Source of the DNA: a virus
Virus record (IMG/VR): IMGVR_UViG_3300028298_000021
Location: 1 to 30,425 of that record
DNA length: 30,425 bases
Reading direction: 5' to 3' (one strand)
The stretch's first letter is position 1; each line of letters starts with the position of its first letter. The notes beneath the pieces are model-generated. The model searched no databases. It was given only the letters and a program-made list of their open reading frames with translations, and was not told the DNA's origin. Made by a program: the position numbers and the translations under genes. Positions 14,432 through 22,300 of the stretch are shown here, in pieces.

Positions 14432-17400
14432 TGGCAGAAGTCTTACGCTCACAGACGCGTAACTTTCTCGGAAGCAAGGTTACAAGACTTCAAGAACACC
14501 TTGTTGTTTCCCCTGATTACGTTGAATTGATTAACGCTGACGTATCAAGCGGTTCTGTTGTTCCGATAAAGGCCGATACTCTTGTTGACGGCTCAGTGCA
14601 GAAATCGTTCTGCAAATACAATGATGATTGGGTAAGCACTGATGCTGATGCAGAATATCTTGAGCACAACGGAAAGCTATATCTGACAGACGGACGCATA
14701 CCTAAAAAAATATACTCTTACCTTGACGTTGAATACACGGAAGATCTAGGTATAAATAAGCCTGGAACGGAAGACACTGCGACCCCTTTTTACTACGGTT
14801 CAATCCACACGCATCCTTATATGGACGCATGGTTTTTTGACCCGCTTGTGTTTGGGTTAAGAGGGACTGATACTTCGTCAGCAGGAACAGATGTTGATGT
14901 TTATAAATACTCTGACGCAGGGGCAACACTTCTTCAGACATATCACTTTTCTACGCCGCACGGGACAAAGTTGTTTGTCGGAGTTGTTGACAGCTCAACC
15001 GTCGCTGTGTTTGTGATGGGATCAGCCGCTATTAAATGGTTCAAATACTCTCTTGCCGCGAACACGTTTACGGCTCAAACGAACATAACGCTTACCGGAG
15101 GAGATACTTTTAAAAGCATTACCGGTGACCATACAACGTCTCAGGATGGGCAGTGGATGAGCGGGGCGCAGTCAGGTAGCCGGTGGGATAGCGGATGGTG
15201 TTTGGCTACATCAGCAACTCAATTAACCGATGGGGGCAATGCGTGGTACAACACTGCCAACATTTACACTAAAGACACCACAAACGCTACGTCAGGAGAT
15301 GTTGATACTCCTGAAACGCCACTTAAAAGCTTGCTTGCAGGGTTTACGATACCAACCCCACCGGAAGGGATAGAAAATTTTTACGTGTCAGTTCGGTGCG
15401 CTTACTCGTGGGCAAGCGGGACTGATTGGCGATGGAACACTATTAACAGGCTTCAGCTTTATAATGGGGGATGGATTGGAAACAACTATGCTCCAGTCGG
15501 AATATACCAAACTCAAACAGGAGCATTTGACGGGATTATATCTACAGGTGATTTTGGTGTGATAAACGGAATCACCCGCGCCATGATAACGGACGGAACC
15601 CTTAAGTTCGGGCTGAACTTTCAGTCTGGAAATAACGGAGATTGGTCGGTTAACTATGTTGAGATTCGTGTGTTTGGGCTTATTCCTTCGGTCGGGACAG
15701 GAGAAGATAAGTTTGAGCTATTTGCAGGGACGACGGATGGGCTGAAACGGTATTTGTTTAATTCAACAACAGGCATTACTCTTGTTGATACAACCTATGC
15801 AGGAAAAACCGTGCATAGTTGCTATTGGGATTACAGTAATATATCTGTTGCGTACACGGATGCAGGGGGAACGGCTAACCCGAAAATGGCATTGCTTAAT
15901 AGCTATACGCTTGGAGGGGCTCTTGAAACTGTTGTTTCTGCTTCTGTTTGCGAAGTCCCCGCCATGATATGCCACGACCCGTACAACGAGCTTTATGTTG
16001 CTGTTGACCCTGATTTATCTGATTCAGGTGATGGCGAGGTAGTGTGTTACGACAACATTACAACACTTGAGCTTGACAGAGTTGAGCTGCCTGATGTTGG
16101 AACTACGTTTCCTTCTGGGCTGTGTGCGGATGATTACAGGGTGTACACTTCTGACTTGCTTGGTTCGTATTCGTATATCAAAACATACCTGAACAGAACG
16201 CTTGAGTCAAGTGGCGATATATCCGGAGTATATGATTCCGCAAACTCTGGCAATTGCCGGTCAATAAGAAAATGTGATTCATATATTGTGGCTGCAACAG
16301 GATCAGCCGACCCGAACACTTTTAGCGGAATATGGATATACCACAAAAACAGTGAAGTGGTGCCAACAATAAGCCACTACACGCCGTGCCGAAGCAATAT
16401 GAACGGGGTGTATTCGTATGGGTTGACGTTTTACAACGAAAAAGACGGGACTGAGAGCGAAATGCTTTTGTTTGTCAGCGATGCTTACGTTGTAAACGGA
16501 TTAATTGAACTGAAAAATATACCGGAGCCAACTGATACTCAGGTAACAAAAAAACGGATTTGGAGAGTTGGAGGAGCGTTAAGATCATTTTCTCTTATTA
16601 CTGAACTTGATCTTGGAGTAACAAGTTACAAAGACTTGATTCCTGACAGTGAGGCAGGTGAATCAATTAGCCTTCTTGGCCGCAACAAACCGCCTCTTGA
16701 TTTGCGATATATCACGGAAGTGTTTGGGACATTCTTTGGGATAAGCGGGAATTATCTGTACTACACAACACAGGCAAACGCAAACTATTGGACGCTGTTT
16801 CCTCTCGATTTAGGAAAAGCAGGGACAGGGCTTGCTGTATGCGGACAGGGCTTGATTGCTTTTACTGCAACCAGGTCATATTTTTTATCTGGAACAACTT
16901 CAGACACGTTTCAGCTATACCCGCTATCAAGAACTCAGGGATGTGTTAACGGAAAAAGTATTCAAGAAGATATTGGTGGCGGGGTAAGGTGGATGAGTTC
17001 TGACGGGCTATGCTTCAGCAATGGAGGCAAACCTGTTGTGCAAAGCAAAGAGATTCTTGGCAAAATAGGATTCTCAGGGATAACATCTTCTGCCTTGTAC
17101 GATGATGTGTATTTTATGTCTCATGCTGACGGTGTGTTCATTGCTGATTTCAGGTATAATAACACAATACGGTTCAGCGATTTGTCAGACACTGACATTG
17201 ACGGTATGGGTGTCTTTGATGACTCACTGTATTTTATCCGTTCTGCGGGGCTGTATGGCGCATTTAACGCAACAATAAACCGCAAAGTTATCCTGAAAAG
17301 CGGAGTTGATGTTTCTACCGACCCGCTTGCTGTGAAATACTACAAAAACATCAGGGTGTGGTATAAAGGCAGACCGACAATCAAAGTGTATCTTGATGGT

Positions 17401-17568
17401 GTGCAATACGGAAAATCTCATGTATTAGACGCGGCGACAGTGGTGACAACAAAAGAGATAAGCCTTGAAGATTCGCCGCTGGCAAGGCATATTCAGTATC
17501 GCATAACAGGGGATTTTGAGTTACATTACATTGAGTATGTTTATGACGGGAACAAAAAACTAAGCTGA
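14431..17568 (+). CDS. Large beta-rich tail protein, hub/stabilisation type (P22 gp10-like)
   Basis: This 1,045-residue protein is dominated by predicted beta strands with propeller-like blades, for example FFGISGNYLYYTTQANANYW and VRWMSSDGLCFSNGGKPVV. In P22-like phages the corresponding slot encodes the gp10 packaged-DNA stabilisation protein, which plugs the neck. This protein is about twice as long. Residues about 215-420 look like an inserted jelly-roll domain containing NTINRLQLYNGG and WSVNYVEIRVFG. It matches the layout of the stand-alone protein at 27159. The C-terminal 100 residues (KYYKNIRVWYKGRPTIKVYL) form a beta-sandwich-like end common in phage tail proteins. Overlapping start and stop codons link it to both neighbours. 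The precise tail role is inferred. Confidence 0.72.
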   Translation: MAEVLRSQTRNFLGSKVTRLQEHLVVSPDYVELINADVSSGSVVPIKADTLVDGSVQKSFCKYNDDWVSTDADAEYLEHNGKLYLTDGRIPKKIYSYLDVEYTEDLGINKPGTEDTATPFYYGSIHTHPYMDAWFFDPLVFGLRGTDTSSAGTDVDVYKYSDAGATLLQTYHFSTPHGTKLFVGVVDSSTVAVFVMGSAAIKWFKYSLAANTFTAQTNITLTGGDTFKSITGDHTTSQDGQWMSGAQSGSRWDSGWCLATSATQLTDGGNAWYNTANIYTKDTTNATSGDVDTPETPLKSLLAGFTIPTPPEGIENFYVSVRCAYSWASGTDWRWNTINRLQLYNGGWIGNNYAPVGIYQTQTGAFDGIISTGDFGVINGITRAMITDGTLKFGLNFQSGNNGDWSVNYVEIRVFGLIPSVGTGEDKFELFAGTTDGLKRYLFNSTTGITLVDTTYAGKTVHSCYWDYSNISVAYTDAGGTANPKMALLNSYTLGGALETVVSASVCEVPAMICHDPYNELYVAVDPDLSDSGDGEVVCYDNITTLELDRVELPDVGTTFPSGLCADDYRVYTSDLLGSYSYIKTYLNRTLESSGDISGVYDSANSGNCRSIRKCDSYIVAATGSADPNTFSGIWIYHKNSEVVPTISHYTPCRSNMNGVYSYGLTFYNEKDGTESEMLLFVSDAYVVNGLIELKNIPEPTDTQVTKKRIWRVGGALRSFSLITELDLGVTSYKDLIPDSEAGESISLLGRNKPPLDLRYITEVFGTFFGISGNYLYYTTQANANYWTLFPLDLGKAGTGLAVCGQGLIAFTATRSYFLSGTTSDTFQLYPLSRTQGCVNGKSIQEDIGGGVRWMSSDGLCFSNGGKPVVQSKEILGKIGFSGITSSALYDDVYFMSHADGVFIADFRYNNTIRFSDLSDTDIDGMGVFDDSLYFIRSAGLYGAFNATINRKVILKSGVDVSTDPLAVKYYKNIRVWYKGRPTIKVYLDGVQYGKSHVLDAATVVTTKEISLEDSPLARHIQYRITGDFELHYIEYVYDGNKKLS

Positions 17569-17738
17569 TGGCAGACGAAGGACTTAATAGGGTGACAGAT
17601 ACAACTGATTCCGTGCAATTGTCTCGGTATCTTGAGCAGGTTCTTGTTAAGTTTCGGTCACTTGAAGCGAGAATGTCTGCCGCAGAAATAAAAGAAAGTT
17701 CGCTTGACGCAAGAATAACCGTATTGGAGGCTCCTTAA
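17568..17738 (+). CDS. Small coiled-coil protein
   Basis: This 56-residue ORF is linked to both neighbours, starting at TGATG on the tail protein stop and ending at TAATG on the next start. The sequence SRYLEQVLVKFRSLEARMSA followed by AEIKESSLDARITVLEA is a heptad-rich helix, likely a coiled coil. The tight coupling on both sides is strong evidence that it is translated. GGAGG near its end also serves as the ribosome site of the next gene. Function unknown. A trimeric tail or ejection component is possible. Confidence 0.75.
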   Translation: MADEGLNRVTDTTDSVQLSRYLEQVLVKFRSLEARMSAAEIKESSLDARITVLEAP

Positions 17739-18397
17739 TGGCACTATTAGCAGCACTATCAGCAGGGGTAAGTATTGTCAGCGGCATTGCTGGATTGTTT
17801 GGCAGTGGTGGGGCGGACTTAAAAGCAAGGCAGCTTGCAAGTGATCAACTTGCTACTCAAAGGGAAAGTCTTGGCTTCGCCATGACGCAGTACGAAGACT
17901 GGAAGAAAACGTATGGCGTTGTTGAGAAACAGATGTCAGATTACTACGTGAGCAGTAATGGGCAGATGCAGATGGATGCTGCGGCAAACATGATCGAAAC
18001 CTCGTTCCGAAACGTCCCGACTGATATTAACAGAATTGCTGAACAGCGAGGACTCGGTGAAGGACAGAAAGCTGCAATGCTTAGCGAGGCTCTTGTATCA
18101 AAAGCGGAGAGCAAAGCTCTTGGCCGTATCAACGCAGGGACTCAGTTCAGGTCAGAGAAAGCCGGTTTTGTCGCAAGCGGTCAAGATGCCAAAGGTCAGG
18201 CTACTACGGGAGTGTTGAACAGTTATAACCAAATGGCGCAGTTGCTTGGTCAGCAATATCAAGCCATGCAAGGGCAGGCTTCTTCAGGATCAACAGCAGC
18301 AGGGAGCGCTATATCAAGCGGAATAGCATTGCTTGCGTCTGGACTTGGTGGCGGAACAAGTTCGGCAAGTACAAGTAAAATGGGAACACCACTATGA
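17738..18397 (+). CDS. Probable DNA-ejection/internal virion protein
   Basis: This 219-residue protein has a hydrophobic, small-residue N-terminus (MALLAALSAGVSIVSGIAGL). A helical Gln/Ala-rich body follows, with SFRNVPTDINRIAEQRGLGE and many AAG/SSG segments, and then a Gly/Ser-rich hydrophobic C-terminus (AISSGIALLASGLGGG). This is the layout of podovirus ejection proteins such as P22 gp7 or N4/T7 internal core proteins. These enter the host envelope with the DNA and help form a trans-envelope channel. GGAGG lies about 9 bases before the ATG. It is followed by a coupled small Lys-rich gene and two more candidate ejection proteins. Family assignment is by composition and order. Confidence 0.7.
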   Translation: MALLAALSAGVSIVSGIAGLFGSGGADLKARQLASDQLATQRESLGFAMTQYEDWKKTYGVVEKQMSDYYVSSNGQMQMDAAANMIETSFRNVPTDINRIAEQRGLGEGQKAAMLSEALVSKAESKALGRINAGTQFRSEKAGFVASGQDAKGQATTGVLNSYNQMAQLLGQQYQAMQGQASSGSTAAGSAISSGIALLASGLGGGTSSASTSKMGTPL

Positions 18398-18540
18398 CAC
18401 CTGCGGGATTAGCGGATGCGCTCACTCAGCAACTGGCAAAGAAGTTTAAGTTGCCGAAAAAGAAAAAGGATGAGGAAGAAGATGACTGCGATACATCTAA
18501 GACAAAAAAACCGGAAGTGAAACCTAAACCGAAAAAATAA
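18394..18540 (+). CDS. Small lysine-rich protein
   Basis: This 48-residue ORF starts at an ATGA overlap with the previous gene and ends one base before the next ATG. A short helix (AGLADALTQQLAKKFKL) precedes an alternating Lys and Asp/Glu tail ending KPEVKPKPKK. The overlap on one side and single-base gap on the other argue that it is real. It may be a small virion or DNA-interacting protein. No family recognised. Confidence 0.65.
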   Translation: MTPAGLADALTQQLAKKFKLPKKKKDEEEDDCDTSKTKKPEVKPKPKK

Positions 18541-18541
18541 A

Positions 18542-19216
18542 ATGGGCGCACTTGAGTTAGGAAAAGCACTTGGCGGAGTAGCGGAAGGGTATATGCGCGG
18601 CATTAAGATCAAGGAAGAGCAAGCTGCAAAACGCCTTGACCAACTTATGACTGAGCAGACATTAGCCAAAAACGAAATGTTGTTGAAGAAGTCACGGGAA
18701 GAAGACATGAAAGATAAGGCTGCAAGTGAAATAGATGCAGAGTTGTGGAAAGCAAAGACTACCGGAAATCTGGCGGAGTTTAAAGATAGTTTTGGAAAGA
18801 TTCACTCTCCGTTCACGGTTGGAACAATGGTAAACAAAGACGGGACGGTTGATATTGTAAGTTCGATTGATGGGTCAAAACTCAAAACCGTGACGTTTGG
18901 TGAGTTTTCCAATGCTGTTTATCGATCAGTGGCAGGTAAAGACCATGAGCTATATACTGAAGAAGTAAAAGCGCGGTCAATGGAAATCAAAGACACGCAA
19001 GAGGCTGAACTTATCAAGCTAAGACAAAAAGAAGAGCGGATCACAAAGCAGACACCACCCGGAGAAAACCCTAATGTGACTGCGCGGGAAAACAAGGCAC
19101 TTGAACTAAAAAAATCATCGACTGCCGCTTACATCGAATCTCTTCGTAAAGGAAAGGAGGGTGAACCGGCTCCGCAACCCCCAAGTGCAGGAAGCGTGTT
19201 TGGTGTAAAAAAGTGA
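18542..19216 (+). CDS. Probable second internal virion/ejection protein
   Basis: This 224-residue, mostly helical protein begins MGALELGKALGGVAEGYMRG, continues with a long charged helix full of Lys, Glu and Gln (residues 20-70), and contains one compact beta segment (GTMVNKDGTVDIVSSIDGSK). It ends in a Pro/Gly-rich tail (PAPQPPSAGSVFGVKK). It sits between the ejection-type protein at 17738 and the giant ejection protein at 19359, and is the last gene before a strong terminator. Function in genome delivery is inferred from position and composition. No family is recognised with certainty. Confidence 0.65.
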   Translation: MGALELGKALGGVAEGYMRGIKIKEEQAAKRLDQLMTEQTLAKNEMLLKKSREEDMKDKAASEIDAELWKAKTTGNLAEFKDSFGKIHSPFTVGTMVNKDGTVDIVSSIDGSKLKTVTFGEFSNAVYRSVAGKDHELYTEEVKARSMEIKDTQEAELIKLRQKEERITKQTPPGENPNVTARENKALELKKSSTAAYIESLRKGKEGEPAPQPPSAGSVFGVKK

Positions 19217-19294
19217 ACCAATTTTGACCCGTTGGGTAAAGGGGACTCCGCCCTTGTTGCCGGTCAGCATCCATGAATCAAAGTTGGTTATTAG

Positions 19295-19318
19295 GCCGGT
19301 AGGAATACCGGCTTTTTT
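19295..19318 (+). terminator. Strong Rho-independent terminator
   Basis: GCCGGTA pairs perfectly with TACCGGC around a GGAA loop, and six T residues follow. It lies about 80 bases after the stop at 19216 and closes the capsid-tail-ejection operon. The giant gene at 19359 would then need its own promoter or readthrough. Only weak AT-rich candidates (TATATTTT at 19324) are seen before it. Confidence 0.9.
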
Positions 19319-19358
19319 ATTAGTATATTTTCGTATCTGACAAGTAAAACCAGAACAC

Positions 19359-22300
19359 ATGCCGACCATTACAGACAGCCTTTATGATTTCCTTGTTCAG
19401 CACGCTTCTGATATGCCGGATAAGGTTACGTTCAATAAGACTCTTCAGGACAAAGGAAAGCGAGAAGAGCTGCACAAGTTTATGAATCAGCACTTCGCTG
19501 ATGTTCCTGACTTCCAGACATTCGATACACTACTTGGTTCAAGGGACATGACGTTCACGGAGAACGCAGGTCGGGTAATCGGGGAAGTAGTGCAGACTGT
19601 TCAGAAAATTCCTGAGCTTGCTCAGCATGGGTGGACACAAGGGCAGATTGACTCAGAGATAAACCGCGCAGTACCGGACGCTGAAAAAGTTGCTACGCTG
19701 ATTGATCAACAAAAAGACATTAAGCCTACAAAGACACAGCAGAGGGCGCAAACTCCGAGCGAGACTATAATCCCCGGCGGGTTTATAGAAAACCCCGTGT
19801 CGTGGCTTACAGAGATGTCTATTACTTCGGCATCAACCATGCTGCCGCAGGTACTCGAACGTGCTCCTGAAAATCTTGCTCTAGGAATGGTTGCGGGTGC
19901 GGCTATAGGCACGGCATATGGAACGCCTGTGCTTGGCTTTGGTGCATTGCCTGGTGCTATAGCTGGGGTAGTATTAGGCGCAGGAACAGCTATCCCTATA
20001 TCTCTTGCTCAAGCAAGCAAAGTACAAGCGCAGTCTGAGTTGTTGTTAGGCAAACTGAAAGACGTGTACGGTGTTGATATAAATAATCACGACGAACTTG
20101 TTGCCGCGCTGAGCGATACAAAGCTAATCAATAAGATCAAGGGCGACGTTTATTTTGCCGCAGAGACACAAGGGTTTTTTGACGGTATAGCTGCAACGTT
20201 TGGTGGAGGGATAGCAAAGACAGCCATAAAAAAGTTTGGTTCCGGTTTTGCGGCAAAAGTTGTCGGTGAGACGGGTGAGTTTGCTTTTCAGGCCGCTTCC
20301 GGTATGGCGGGAGAAGCAGGGAAGCAGGTCATTACGTCAGGGAAAGTAACAAGTCCCGCTGATGTTGTTGCTGAAGGGCTTGGTGAAATGCCTTCGGTCG
20401 GCATTCCTGCGCGGGTTGGAAAAGCCGCAATCCGTAAGGTAGGAGAATCAATAATGTTTACGTCAAACACAGGAGATCAAGCGCACTTTAATCGCCTCAA
20501 TCCTGACTTCCGCACTCGGTTTGAGGCAATGGCGGAAGAGTACAAGCAAAAGACAGGCAAAAAATTGCAGGTGAACAGTGCGGCTCGAAGCAATGCTGAA
20601 CAGCAGGCAATATATGATTCTGGTGTGCGCCCTGCGGCAAAGCCGGGCAAAAGCAGGCACAACAGAGGCGCGGCGGTGGACGTTGGCCGGCAGAATGTCG
20701 CTGACCTGTCAAGCTTAGGGCTGCTTGAAAAGTACGGATTTGAGACGGGCGCGGCGTTTGGTGATCCGAACCACATACAGGACTCAGGCGAGACTGTTGA
20801 CGTTCAATCACTTGACATGTTGCCGGATGACTTGAGAGCGCAGTACGAAGAGACTGACGCAGTTGTGAACCCTGCTCCTGAACCCGTTCCGGCAGAGCCG
20901 ACAGCAATGGAGCAGTTGCAGCGTGAGTTTGTGGATGCGAAGCCATTGGAGAGCGCGCCTGAACCGGCCCTGAATCAGCCTGAAGTGGTGCAAGATGCGG
21001 AGGTCGCTCCGGAGAACCCGCAGGTAGCAGTGCAGCCAGCGGCAAAACTAACTATCAAAGAGGCCTTGTTAGCTCTAAAAGCTATCAAAGAATCCTTGTC
21101 AGCTCAGGATAATGTTGCGCCCCAAGATGCGGAGGTCGCTCCGGAGGCAGTGGTAAACCCGTATTATCGGTCAACTCAAACGACATCTTTCCAGAGTGAT
21201 CCGGATGCAGTGGTAACCCCTGAAACTCCTGCCAGGCAGGAAAATGTTGCGCCCCAAGTTGCGGAGGTTATTTCGGAGACCCCGCAAGTAGCGGTGCAGC
21301 CAAAGGCAAATCCAACGATCAATGAATCCTTGTCAGTTCAGCAAAACGTAGTACCTGACGAAGTGAAATCAATAGAGAAGAAAGAGCCGTGGCAGATGAC
21401 GAAAAATGAGTTTGATCTTTCTGGAATACTTCCTGATGATTCCGTGTTATCTGAAATAGAAAGCAGAAAGCCGAAAAAGAGAAGAGGTATTTCAGGAAAT
21501 CTTCCTGCGTTGTCAGCATATGAAAATTCTTTAAGGAAATGGGTTACGGAATATAAGCAAGCGTTAAAAAGCCAACACAAAAGAATAGTTGAGCAAGCTA
21601 TTGACGAAGGGAAACCTGTTCCAGTGGAAGTCCTTGTTGATTACCCTGAATTGCAAAGCTCAATGCCTTCGGTTTCGGCACAGCCTGAAAGCATAACGGT
21701 GGACGACCAGAACCTTGGCCGACCTGGAGCAAGCACGTACTCTCCTGACCAACAGCAAGGAGATTCAACGGGCGCATTGACAAACCAAGAAGACTTGTCT
21801 GGGTCGTTCAAAAAAACAACAAAATCAACAACGTATAGTATATCTGATTCCGTCCCAGATCAAAATCAAGCAACCGCTGGCACGTTCAATATGGTTGACA
21901 GGGTTCTTGCGCTTAAGGAGAAATACGCAAAACGTATCAGTGAAAAAGGTGCAGGAAGGTATCGCGGCAAATATGATACAAAAACAAAAAGCATCATGGT
22001 TCGCTCATTGCGAAACCTTACCGATACGGCCCATGAAATATCGCACTACATAACAGACAAGTACAGTATCGACAAAAAAGTTCTTAGCGGAAATTACGGG
22101 AAGATTGTTAATGAGATTATCAATGTTTATGAGAAGTATTACGGAGATTCTCAGCCACTCCTTACTAACGACAGGACAAAAGTTGTTGAAGGTATATCAA
22201 CATTTATTGAGGCATACATTATTGATCCGGTATCCGCAAGAAAAGAGTTCCCTGAATTAACAAAGGCAATAATTTTAAACGAGGGCGCGTTCAGTGATGG

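Noticed and set aside
20497-21045. 182-codon antisense frame opposite the peptidase and linker of the giant protein
   Set aside because: A shadow of the biased Pro/Ala/Glu codon composition; the translation is low complexity and has no ribosome site.
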